The position numbers and the translations under genes were made by a program. The notes beneath the pieces were generated by a model. It saw only the letters and a list, made by a program, of their open reading frames with translations, did not search any database and was not told where the DNA came from. A DNA stretch of 64,000 nucleotides, taken from Herbiconiux ginsengi (lineage in GTDB: Bacteria > Actinomycetota > Actinomycetes > Actinomycetales > Microbacteriaceae). Location of the stretch: positions 282,960 to 346,959 of the forward strand of contig NZ_FNPZ01000001.1 in NCBI RefSeq assembly GCF_900107435.1, written 5' to 3'. Shown here in pieces: positions 17,832 through 25,550 of this stretch (within the stretch, counting starts at the first letter, position 1; each line of letters begins with the position of its first letter).

Positions 17832-18926
17832 GTGCAGATCCGCAACGTCGCCGTCGTCGTGGCGCCCTTCTCCGGGGGCACCTGGCTCGACGAGAGCCGG
17901 GTGTCGACCCCGCTCTCGGGCTACCCGGAGTTCGCCGAACGCCGCAGCAGCTGGCGCGGACCGGGCAGCGACCTGGTGTGGGTGCTGATCGAGACCGACG
18001 ATCCCGCCGTCTTCGGCGTGGGGCAGAGCCGGGGCGGCGTGGTCACGGCCGCGCTGATCGAGAGTCATTTCCGTGGACTGCTGCTCGGCCGGGAGGCCCT
18101 CGACATCGAGACGCGCGCGGATCAACTCCACCGAGCCGCCCTCCCCTACGCGGCCGGCGGCATCTCGTCGATGGCGCTCTCGGCGTGCGAGCTCGCGCTG
18201 TGGGATCTCGCCGCGCGCGCCGCCGGAGCCTCCTTGGCCCACCTGCTCGGTGGGCGCGAGCGGCCGCTCCGTCATTACCTCACCTGCCCCGAGCCGCAAC
18301 TGCTCGACGACGTCGATCCCGATCTACTCGGGGCGAGCGCCACCGTCAAGGTGCCCATGGCCTACGGCCCCGCGGATGGCAGCGAGGGCCTTCTCGCCAA
18401 TCTCGCGCGGCTCGACGACACCCGTGCGCGCGTGCCGGCGCACGTGTCGCTGTCGGTCGACTGCTTCATGTCGTGGGATCTCGAGTACGCCACCGCGTTC
18501 CTGCGCGACGCGAGCGATCATCGCCTCGGCTGGATCGAAGAGCCGCTGTTCCCCGATGACCTCGCGGGGTATGCGGAGCTCCGCCGCCGCCAGCCCGTGG
18601 CGGTCGCGGGGGGCGAGCACCTGTTCGGTCTCGTGGAGGCGGAACGATTCCTGCAAGCTGAATGCGTCGACGTCATCCAGGTCGACGTCACGTGGTGCGG
18701 TGGGCTGACCACGGCCCGCCGGGTGGCCGAACTCGCCGATGACCGTGGCGTCACCTTCGCGCCCCACGGCGCCGCGATGCATCCGTGGGCGGTTCACCTG
18801 CTCTCGTCGCTCGGGGTCGACAGCCTCACCGAGGTGCTCCTCGGTCTCGGCGGCGTGCCCGGGCAGCCACGCGCATCCGCAGGCCTCGGCGTGGGCATCG
18901 ATCCGGCATCGGTGGGCCTGCGGTGA
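17832..18926 (+). CDS. L-rhamnonate dehydratase-like enolase-superfamily enzyme
   Basis: 364 residues from GTG 17832, chosen for the GAGG at 17823-17826 and the promoter position; GTG 17796 in frame is the alternative. The landmarks are those of L-rhamnonate dehydratase: VKVPMAYGPADG, the ligand motif SVDCFMSWDLEYA, GWIEEPLFP, AGGEHLFG, then VDVTWCGGLTTARR and APHGAAMHPW with the catalytic His. The enzyme dehydrates L-rhamnonate to 2-keto-3-deoxy-L-rhamnonate. Its stop overlaps the start of the amidohydrolase (GTGA), as expected if lactonase and dehydratase act in sequence. Close relatives act on other 6-deoxy or pentonic acids. Confidence 0.85.
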   Translation: MQIRNVAVVVAPFSGGTWLDESRVSTPLSGYPEFAERRSSWRGPGSDLVWVLIETDDPAVFGVGQSRGGVVTAALIESHFRGLLLGREALDIETRADQLHRAALPYAAGGISSMALSACELALWDLAARAAGASLAHLLGGRERPLRHYLTCPEPQLLDDVDPDLLGASATVKVPMAYGPADGSEGLLANLARLDDTRARVPAHVSLSVDCFMSWDLEYATAFLRDASDHRLGWIEEPLFPDDLAGYAELRRRQPVAVAGGEHLFGLVEAERFLQAECVDVIQVDVTWCGGLTTARRVAELADDRGVTFAPHGAAMHPWAVHLLSSLGVDSLTEVLLGLGGVPGQPRASAGLGVGIDPASVGLR

Positions 18927-19756
18927 TCGTCGACGCCCATTGCCACCTCTGGCGTCGCTGGCCCTACCCGTCGACGCCTCCGCCGGGCGCGGCCACGGCG
19001 ACCGCTCTCGTCGGCGAGATGGCGGCGAACGGGGTCGCTCGGGCGTTCGTCGTCGCAGCCGCCATCGGGGGTGAGGATGCGCGCACGCAGAACCCGCACA
19101 ACAACGACGACGTCGCCGAGATGGTGGGCGAGCGTCCTTCAGCGTTCCGGATGTTCGCCGACGTCGATTCCCGCTGGTCGCCCTTCTACCATCGCCCGGG
19201 ATCGGCCACGCGACTGGCCGAGGATGTCTCGCGCACCGGCGCACACGGCTTCACGCACTATCTCGGCGACGCCGACGACGGCTGGTTCGACACCGCGGAG
19301 GCCGCGGAGTTCTTCACCACCGCGGAGGGTCTCGGGCTGGTGGCGAGCGTACATGCGCCCCCGGCGTGGCACGCGGCGATCGGGGCGCTCGCCGAGCGGC
19401 ACCCCGACCTCACCCTCCTGCTGCACCACCAGGGCCTGGCGACCACCGACGAGGACGTGGAGGCGTTGATCGCCCTCGCGAAGCATCCGCGCATCGCCGT
19501 CAAGGTGTCGGGCTTCCGATACGTCTCGACGACGACCCCGCCCTACGCCGATGTGCGCGCCCGGCTCGTACGGGTGGCGCTCGCGTTCGGCGCCGAGCGC
19601 CTGGCCTGGGGCTCCGACTGGCCCGTCTCGACGCAGCACCATAGCTATGCCGATGCGCTCGCGTTCGCCGACGACGCGCTCGCGTTCTTCGACGCCTCCG
19701 AGCGCGACCAGGTGTTCGGCGGAACGATCCTCGCGCTCTACCCCTGGAGGTCATGA
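18923..19756 (+). CDS. Amidohydrolase-family protein, candidate sugar lactonase
   Basis: 277 residues. The N-terminus VIVDAHCHLW carries the HxH metal motif of amidohydrolase family 2, and the barrel continues with GFTHYLGDADDGWF, LLLHHQGL, IAVKVSGFRY and the closing WGSDWPVSTQH with the conserved Asp. This subgroup includes 2-pyrone-4,6-dicarboxylate lactonase and several aldono-lactonases, among them L-rhamnono- and L-fucono-lactonases. Placement directly after rhamnonate dehydratase with a 4-nt overlap makes an L-rhamnono-lactonase role the simplest reading. Confidence 0.83.
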   Translation: MIVDAHCHLWRRWPYPSTPPPGAATATALVGEMAANGVARAFVVAAAIGGEDARTQNPHNNDDVAEMVGERPSAFRMFADVDSRWSPFYHRPGSATRLAEDVSRTGAHGFTHYLGDADDGWFDTAEAAEFFTTAEGLGLVASVHAPPAWHAAIGALAERHPDLTLLLHHQGLATTDEDVEALIALAKHPRIAVKVSGFRYVSTTTPPYADVRARLVRVALAFGAERLAWGSDWPVSTQHHSYADALAFADDALAFFDASERDQVFGGTILALYPWRS

Positions 19757-20907
19757 TGCTCGCCTTCGAGATGTCGCGTGACGACATCCGCGCCGCGGTG
19801 CGGGGCACCGCGTTCGTCGACGAGACCGAGGCCGGGCTCTCGCCCATCCGTCTGCCGCACAGCATCCGGCAGCGCGGCGGTGACGAGTCGATCGAGCGGA
19901 TGGCGGCGCAGACCGCCGGCGTGCGCCTGGAAGTACTTACCACGGCGAGCGTCGTGGCGATCGAGGCCGTTCTCACCAGGAGCTTTCCGGCGGCGGTGCC
20001 CGACGATGCCCGACCGGCCGTTCTCGTCGCTGTGGTCGACGGGCGGGAGACCGACCGCAAGGCGTTCCTGAACGGCCCGATCCTGCGCCAGCTCGACGCC
20101 GGCCGCACCGAGCGGATCGACGGCGCGGTCGCCATCGCCGAGCTCTCCCTCGGCGAACCCGCGACCCGGCCGCGCGTGATCGAGATCTGGCTGCCCCAGG
20201 TGAGCGCGACGGAGATCCACAGGGTGAGCGCCGACGCCCCGCTGCACCCGTCTCCCACCCGCGCGCGCCCGAGGTGGACCCACTACGGCAGTTCGATCAG
20301 CCACTCCGCCGAAGCCGACGGGCCCACCCGCACCTGGCCCGCGCTCGCGGCACTCGCCCTCGACTGGGATCTCACGAACCTCGGGTTCGGGGGTCAGGCG
20401 ATGATCGATCCCTTCGTCGCGCGAGTGATCCGCGACCGGCCGAGCGAGCTGATCACGCTGAAGATCGGCACCAATCCCATCAACGCCGACGCCCTGCGCA
20501 TGCGCACCTTCGTTCCCGCGGTGCACGGGTTCCTCGACACCATCCGTGACGGGCAGCCCGACACCCCCGTCGTCGTCATCTCGCCGGTGGCGTTGCCGAT
20601 GCACGAGACGACGCCGGGGCCGACGGTCGTGGGGCCCGACGGTCATCTGACGGGCACGCCCGACGCGGGCGACCGCCCGGGCGTGCTCACGCTCTCGTAC
20701 GTGCGGCCGACGCTCGAGCGCATCGTCGGCGAGCGCGCCGACCCGGCGATGCACTACCTCGACGGGCGCCGCCTGCTCGGCCCCGACGACACCCATCATC
20801 TGCACGACCGGTTGCATCCGGATGCCGAGGGCTACGTGCTGATGGGTGATCGATTCGTTCAGATAGCGCGCCACGCCGTGTGGGCGCCGCGGAATCCCGG
20901 AGAGTGA
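19753..20907 (+). CDS. Two-domain SGNH hydrolase (carbohydrate esterase-like)
   Basis: 384 residues. The first half (to about 175) is a beta-rich N-terminal domain with DETEAGLSPIRLP and IEIWLPQVSATEI. The second half is the SGNH domain: HYGSSISHS (nucleophile Ser), NLGFGGQAM, ITLKIGTNPIN (block III, with TNP instead of the usual GxND) and HDRLHPDAEGY (His). Enzymes of this architecture act as sugar O-acyl esterases. GGAGG at 19746-19750 favours the second ATG (19756) by spacing. Fits removal of acetyl groups from sugars; it is the second SGNH gene of the locus. Confidence 0.82.
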   Translation: MMLAFEMSRDDIRAAVRGTAFVDETEAGLSPIRLPHSIRQRGGDESIERMAAQTAGVRLEVLTTASVVAIEAVLTRSFPAAVPDDARPAVLVAVVDGRETDRKAFLNGPILRQLDAGRTERIDGAVAIAELSLGEPATRPRVIEIWLPQVSATEIHRVSADAPLHPSPTRARPRWTHYGSSISHSAEADGPTRTWPALAALALDWDLTNLGFGGQAMIDPFVARVIRDRPSELITLKIGTNPINADALRMRTFVPAVHGFLDTIRDGQPDTPVVVISPVALPMHETTPGPTVVGPDGHLTGTPDAGDRPGVLTLSYVRPTLERIVGERADPAMHYLDGRRLLGPDDTHHLHDRLHPDAEGYVLMGDRFVQIARHAVWAPRNPGE

Positions 20908-21809
20908 GCAGTCCCGTGTCACGACGAGAACGCCTGGCCATCAACCCTCTGCCGTTCCTGCTCGAGGGCAGCGGGCTCGACCTCTCGCCGGAGCGCCTGC
21001 GCGCGACCTTCACCGACATCGCGCGGGCGGGGTACACCGCCGTGCACGCCGACGTGCCGCCCGGCCTGACACCGCGCGCCTACGGAGCTCTCCTGGAGTC
21101 GTACGGTCTGCGACCGGCACCCGGCTACTTCGGCGGATTCTTCGATCGCCCGGATGAGCGGGATGACGTGGTCGAAGACGCCCGGAGACACGCCGCCGCC
21201 GCGGCCGAGCTGGGCCTCGACGCGATGTTCATCGCCCAGCACATGTGCGACGCGCGCCGGGCGCGACCGGCGATCGGGGTGGAGCCGTCGGCCGAGCGGG
21301 TCGAGATCATGGCCGACGGGCTGGAGCTCGCCGCGCAGGCGGCGCGAGCCGAAGGGGTCACCGCGGCGCTGCATCCGCATGTCGGCTCGTGGATCGAGAC
21401 CGAGTTCGAGGTGCGGGGCGTGCTCGATCGCTCGCAGGGCGGGGCGCTGATGTTCGGTCCCGACACCGGCCATCTCGCCTTCGCGGGAATGGACGCGGTC
21501 GCGCTCGTCGCCGACTACCGCGACCGCGTCGCGGCCATCCACCTCAAAGATCTCGACACGATGGCAGCCGCACGCGTGCTCGAGGAGGGTGCGAGCTACT
21601 TCGATGCCACTCGGGATCATCGCGTCTGGGCAGAACCAGGCGCCGGCGCACTCGACCTCGTCGCGGTGCTCGACGCACTGCCCACCGACTTCGCCGGCTG
21701 GCACGTCGTCGAGGTCGACCTGCCCAAGCACGGCACCCCGTTCGACAGCGCCGTGCTCTCCCGGCACAATCTGCTCGCACTGCCCTATTTCGCGAAGGAG
21801 GCCTCATGA
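20904..21809 (+). CDS. Sugar phosphate isomerase/epimerase (AP endonuclease 2-like TIM barrel)
   Basis: 301 residues from GTG 20904, which overlaps the previous stop. The xylose isomerase-like barrel shows FTDIARAGYTAVHAD, LGLDAMFIAQHM, a metal-binding strand TAALHPHVGSWIET, MFGPDTGHLAF and IHLKDLD, then WAEPGAGALDL and HVVEVDLPKHGTP. Asp, His and Glu ligands expected for a divalent metal are present. Family members isomerise or epimerise free or keto sugars; substrate unknown. It is coupled to the Gfo/Idh/MocA gene by ATGA overlap, a pairing common in inositol and rare-sugar pathways. Confidence 0.85.
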   Translation: MSSPVSRRERLAINPLPFLLEGSGLDLSPERLRATFTDIARAGYTAVHADVPPGLTPRAYGALLESYGLRPAPGYFGGFFDRPDERDDVVEDARRHAAAAAELGLDAMFIAQHMCDARRARPAIGVEPSAERVEIMADGLELAAQAARAEGVTAALHPHVGSWIETEFEVRGVLDRSQGGALMFGPDTGHLAFAGMDAVALVADYRDRVAAIHLKDLDTMAAARVLEEGASYFDATRDHRVWAEPGAGALDLVAVLDALPTDFAGWHVVEVDLPKHGTPFDSAVLSRHNLLALPYFAKEAS

Positions 21810-22858
21810 CCGACGCGCCCCTCGGAGTGGGCATCGTCGGCGCGGGCCCGGTGGTGCAGGCCATCCACCTCCCCACGCTCGCCCGCCTGCGCGATCTCTT
21901 CACCGTGCGCAACGTCATGGACGTGAGCGCGGATGTCGCGGGAGCGGTCTCGGGTCGGGTGGGGGCGAGCGCATCCACCTCCCTCGACGAGCTGCTGGCC
22001 GACGATCGGGTGGAGGTGGTCGCGGTCTGCAGCCCCAGTGCTTTCCACGCGTCCCAGGTCATCGCGGCGATGCGGGCCGGTAAGCGCGCCGTGCTCTGCG
22101 AGAAGCCGTTCGCGACAGATCGCGATCAGGCCGAGGAGATCGCCGAGGTCAGCCGGCAGACCGGGGTGCCCGTCGTCGTCGGAGCCATGCACGCCTATGA
22201 CCCGGCGTGGCTTGCCGCCTCGACCGAATGGGAGTCGGTCGGCGGCGAAGCGCATACGATCCGTTCCCGAGTCGTGCTTCCCCCGAACGCGCGATTCGAG
22301 ACGGCGGCCACCGAAGTGCTCACTCCGCGGCCGAGTTCAGGGCTTCCCGACCTCGATGACCCTGCCGTGCGGGCGCAGATGGTGTTCGGCGGGGTGCTGG
22401 GGCTGGCCATCCACGACCTCCCGTTGATCCGGCGCCTCCTGCCCGCGACCGACGATGTCGTGGTGGTGTCGGCGTCAGCGCTCTCGCCCTGGGGATACGA
22501 GGTCGGGCTCACGGCGCACGGCCGACTGGTGCACGCGATCGGGGCGCTCACCGAACAGTGGCGTCCCACCTGGGAGCTCGAGGTGGTGAGCGACTCGGCC
22601 CGGCTGCTCCTCGAATTCCCGCCGTCCTACGTGCACGCAGGCTCGGGGGTCGCGACGATCACCGCGAACGAGAAGACCGTGCGCTTCGGACCCTACCCCC
22701 ACAACGGATACGAGGGCGAGTGGCGGGCAGTGCACGCGGTCGCCTCGACGGGCCCGTCGGCGGCACCTCCCGTGGCGGCTCTGATCGACGACCTCGTCTT
22801 CGCGCTCGAGGTCGCCTCGGCCGCATCGGCCACCGCTCGGCAGGAGGCGACACGATGA
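21806..22858 (+). CDS. Gfo/Idh/MocA family oxidoreductase (second copy in locus)
   Basis: 350 residues. Rossmann motif VGIVGAGPVVQAIHLPTL at residues 8-25, CSPSAFHASQVIAAM, and catalytic-lysine motif CEKPFATD at about 97. The substrate domain has LGLAIHDLPLIRRLL with the conserved His. Only modestly similar to the gene at 1719. Overlaps both neighbours by 4 nt, so it is in the middle of the rhamnonate dehydratase operon. Likely reduces or oxidises a sugar intermediate made by the isomerase-like partner. Confidence 0.87.
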   Translation: MTDAPLGVGIVGAGPVVQAIHLPTLARLRDLFTVRNVMDVSADVAGAVSGRVGASASTSLDELLADDRVEVVAVCSPSAFHASQVIAAMRAGKRAVLCEKPFATDRDQAEEIAEVSRQTGVPVVVGAMHAYDPAWLAASTEWESVGGEAHTIRSRVVLPPNARFETAATEVLTPRPSSGLPDLDDPAVRAQMVFGGVLGLAIHDLPLIRRLLPATDDVVVVSASALSPWGYEVGLTAHGRLVHAIGALTEQWRPTWELEVVSDSARLLLEFPPSYVHAGSGVATITANEKTVRFGPYPHNGYEGEWRAVHAVASTGPSAAPPVAALIDDLVFALEVASAASATARQEATR

Positions 22859-23682
22859 CCGCGTGGACTGTGCGGATCGAACCCGCTGACGAGGGTCGAG
22901 CTGCCGCGGCGTCGGCAACGCTGGCGGCTCTCCCTCTGTCGTACACCCGGGTCGAGCGCGACGCCGAGGTCGTGGTGGTCTCGGGCCACGACGGCTGGGT
23001 CGACCGCGTGCGCGCGGCCGTCCATGGCGGAGCGCGAGGTGTCATCGTCACCGACCCCGTGCCGTCGATCGCGGCGGCCACCCTGCGCGACGATCCGCCG
23101 GCCGCCTCGATCGTGCTGGCCGAGCCGTGGGCGTCGAGCCCCGTGCTCCGAGCAGTCCGGGAGCGATTCCCCGTCGAGATCCACCGGACCGGGCTCGTGG
23201 ATGCCCGCACTGTCGAGCATCCGGCCGGCCGCGACCTCCGAACGGTGGTGTTCGCCCAGCTCCGCGCCGTCCAGAGCATGGGGATCGAGGTCGCATCTGT
23301 GGAGATCGCAGCAGAGACCCCGTCGTCGATCCTCGCGGTCGGCCGGTCGGTAGCAGGTGCGAGGATCGTGCTGAGTGTCGCGCACAGCACGACGGCAGAC
23401 GGCACCCTGGACATCCTGCTGGTCGGACGCGAGGAGACCATCCGGATCGATCTGCCCGACGGCACGACCGCTCGGCCGGGTCGAGCGGTGCTCGCCTCGA
23501 CCGACGCCGCCATCGAGGTGCCGACGAGCTGGCAGACCGCTCACCGCGCCTCGTGGGTCGCCCTGTACAACCTGCTCCGCTCCGGGGCCGAGATCAGACT
23601 GACGCAGGCCTTCGTTGATGCGTCGGGACTGCTCGGCACGGCCGGAGCACTCGATCACCCCGGTGACTCGCCTACCGGATGA
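22855..23682 (+). CDS. Uncharacterised protein at the end of the rhamnonate dehydratase operon
   Basis: 275 residues from ATG 22855 with AGGAGG at 22842-22847. The N-terminal half has VVVVSGHDGWVDRVRAAVHGGARGVIVTDP and HRTGLVDARTVEHPAG; this looks like a GFO/IDH-related or response-regulator-like alpha/beta fold without a nucleotide glycine motif. The second half resembles the substrate part of an oxidoreductase (DILLVGREETIRIDLPDG, TSWQTAHRASWVALYNLLRSG). It may be a partner subunit of the preceding oxidoreductase. I do not recognise the family. Its 3' end overlaps the convergent reductase by 11 nt. Confidence 0.65.
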   Translation: MTAWTVRIEPADEGRAAAASATLAALPLSYTRVERDAEVVVVSGHDGWVDRVRAAVHGGARGVIVTDPVPSIAAATLRDDPPAASIVLAEPWASSPVLRAVRERFPVEIHRTGLVDARTVEHPAGRDLRTVVFAQLRAVQSMGIEVASVEIAAETPSSILAVGRSVAGARIVLSVAHSTTADGTLDILLVGREETIRIDLPDGTTARPGRAVLASTDAAIEVPTSWQTAHRASWVALYNLLRSGAEIRLTQAFVDASGLLGTAGALDHPGDSPTG

Positions 23683-24247
23683 CGGCGAACCCGGTGTCCC
23701 AGCCGATCTTCTCCCCCACCGCGAGGGTGAGCTGCAGCAACCCGATCGCCTCGAGCTCGCGCGCGCGGTTCAGGGCACCCGCGTCGAGGGCCGACACACC
23801 TCCGGCGGTGATGGCCGCGATCAGAGCGGCCTTCGCATCGGTGTCGTCACCGGCGACGAGCGCGGTGGTCGGCACGCCACCCAGCTGCCTGTTCGCCAGA
23901 GTGGCGGCGAACGTGGTGTTGAAGGCCTTCAGCACATGGCTCGCGGGCAGCTTCGCCTGGATCTCGGCGGCGGCGGAGCCATCGGCGGGCACGACGAGCG
24001 AGTCGAAGGTGGAGAAATCGAGCGGGTTGGTGATGTCGACGACCGTCTTGCCGGCGAGCTGATCACCGAAGGCGGCGAGGATGCCATCGACCTCGGGGTA
24101 GGGAACGGCCAGCACCACGATGTCGCCCGAGATGGTCGCGCCGGCGTCGCCGCGGGTGACGTAATTGACATCGCTGCCTCCAGCGGCGAAGACACCTCCG
24201 ATGGCGTCTCCCATAGAGCCCTTTCCGATGATGGTGATGTGTGCCAT
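23672..24247 (-). CDS. NADPH:F420 reductase-like dinucleotide-binding protein
   Basis: 191 residues. The N-terminus MAHITIIGKGSMGDAIGGVF is a Rossmann dinucleotide motif, followed by VVLAVPYPEV, VVDITNPLDF and HVLKAFNTTFA, the pattern of the F420-dependent NADP oxidoreductase family. Proteins of this short type are often NADP-binding reductases whose partner is unknown. Divergent from the WYL regulator at 24399; the shared intergenic region contains a strong double operator, so this gene is the probable target. Confidence 0.85.
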   Translation of the reverse strand: MAHITIIGKGSMGDAIGGVFAAGGSDVNYVTRGDAGATISGDIVVLAVPYPEVDGILAAFGDQLAGKTVVDITNPLDFSTFDSLVVPADGSAAAEIQAKLPASHVLKAFNTTFAATLANRQLGGVPTTALVAGDDTDAKAALIAAITAGGVSALDAGALNRARELEAIGLLQLTLAVGEKIGWDTGFAVIR

Positions 24248-24274
24248 GGCGATTCCTTACTCTGAGGTGATCAT

Positions 24275-24320
24275 TGCTTGTAGTTACAACTATCGCACGA
24301 TTTAGTTGTTGCTACAAGCA
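24275..24320. promoter_or_regulatory. Paired dyad operator between reductase and WYL regulator
   Basis: Two 18-nt arms, 24275-24292 and 24303-24320, form an inverted repeat with 16 of 18 positions matching around a 10-nt centre. Each arm also contains its own half-palindrome, TTGTAGTTACAA (24278-24289) and TTGTTGCTACAA (24306-24317), whose centres are 28 bp apart. The site is AT-rich in a GC-rich genome and lies between two divergent starts, as expected for an autoregulated operator. Confidence 0.8.
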
Positions 24321-24398
24321 TTTGTCGATGCGGGGGCGCGAGACGATGGCGCATGGTCGACGACACTTGGATACCCCGGCGATGGGAGGATCAGACGC

Positions 24399-25094
24399 GT
24401 GAACAGGACTGATCGGCTTTACGCGCTCGTGGAAGAGCTTCGCGCGGTCGCCCCGCGAACGAGGAGCGCCCGCTGGTTGGCCGATCACTTCGAGGTGTCG
24501 ATGCGCACCGTCGAGCGCGACCTCGCAGCATTGCAACAGGCCGGAGCGCCGATCTGGGCGAACACCGGCCGGTCCGGAGGATACGCGATCGACACCCGAG
24601 CGACACTCGGCCCGATGGCCTTCACACCCGACGAAGCACTGGCCACGTTGATCGCGCTCAGTTCGCTTCGACGAGGGCCGTTCCGCCAGGCCGCCGCCTC
24701 GGCGCTGCGGAAGGTCGTCGCCGTGACGCCCGAGGTCGACGCGCAGCCTGCTGTAGCTCTTGCCTCCCGGTATCGCTTTCTCGAGCCGGATGCCCCCGTC
24801 ACGCCGGTCCCGGCGGAGTTCGCCGAGGCCCTCCGCGCGAACCGCGTGCTTCGACTCGAGTATCGCGATCGGAACGGGACGGTCAGTCGCCGTGACGTGG
24901 AGCCTCTGGGCTACATCGAAAAGGAGGGGAACTGGTATCTCGTCGCCTGGTGCCGGCTCCGCGACGACATCCGGGCCTTCCGTGGTGACCGCACCCTCTC
25001 CGCCAGCGTGACCGACGAGCGCCCGGAACCACGAGCGTTCAGCCTCGACGATCTCGACATTCCCGACGGCATTCTCCGGCCGGTGATCGACTGA
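24399..25094 (+). CDS. HTH/WYL-domain transcriptional regulator (YafY type)
   Basis: 231 residues from GTG 24399, with GGGAGGA at 24384-24390. Residues 1-60 are a DeoR-like helix-turn-helix (ARWLADHFEVSMRTVERDLAALQQAG, then GAPIWANTGRSGGY). The WYL ligand-sensing domain is in the second half, with LRLEYRDRNGTVSRRDVEPLGYI and NWYLVAWCRLRDDIRAFRGDR. Divergent from the reductase gene and therefore its likely regulator, acting at the dyad at 24275-24320. The downstream VOC gene may be in the same transcript. Confidence 0.88.
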   Translation: MNRTDRLYALVEELRAVAPRTRSARWLADHFEVSMRTVERDLAALQQAGAPIWANTGRSGGYAIDTRATLGPMAFTPDEALATLIALSSLRRGPFRQAAASALRKVVAVTPEVDAQPAVALASRYRFLEPDAPVTPVPAEFAEALRANRVLRLEYRDRNGTVSRRDVEPLGYIEKEGNWYLVAWCRLRDDIRAFRGDRTLSASVTDERPEPRAFSLDDLDIPDGILRPVID

Positions 25095-25178
25095 GACGCC
25101 ATTCGTCTCGAAACACCGACAGGACGCTGTCGCGGTGGCCCAGAAGACTGGAGTGGTTCATCCATCAGAGAGGCCCTC

Positions 25179-25550
25179 ATGCCATTCGCTTCCATCCGCA
25201 TCATCACCGACGACGTCGATCGACTCGCGAACTTCTACGAGCTCGTCACGGGCACCACCGCGATTCGGCCGGCGCCGGTGTTCGCGCAGTTCGCCGGCCC
25301 GGGCGCGACCCTGGCGATCGCATCCCCGGCAACGGTCGCCATGCTCGGCGATGCGACGGCTCCCGCATCCAATCGGTCCGTCTTCATCGAGTTCGAAGTG
25401 GCCGACGTCGACGCCGAGTTCGCACGTCTCCACGACGAGCTCGACGACATCGTGCTCGAGCCCTCGACGATGCCCTGGGGAAACCGCTCCGCGCTGTTCC
25501 GGGATCCGGACGGCAACCTGGTCAACCTCTTCACCCGACCCGCGGCCTGA
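25179..25550 (+). CDS. VOC-family (glyoxalase/dioxygenase fold) protein
   Basis: 123 residues, one VOC module pair. SIRIITDDVDRLANFYELVTG opens the first beta-alpha-beta-beta-beta unit and VFIEFEVADVDAEFARL the second; the end MPWGNRSALFRDPDGNLVNLF is the family signature. The expected metal-ligand Glu is in the final strand region only weakly, so enzymatic or drug-binding function is open. It lies 84 nt after the WYL regulator, same strand. Its 3' end overlaps the convergent membrane protein by 20 nt. Confidence 0.83.
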   Translation: MPFASIRIITDDVDRLANFYELVTGTTAIRPAPVFAQFAGPGATLAIASPATVAMLGDATAPASNRSVFIEFEVADVDAEFARLHDELDDIVLEPSTMPWGNRSALFRDPDGNLVNLFTRPAA

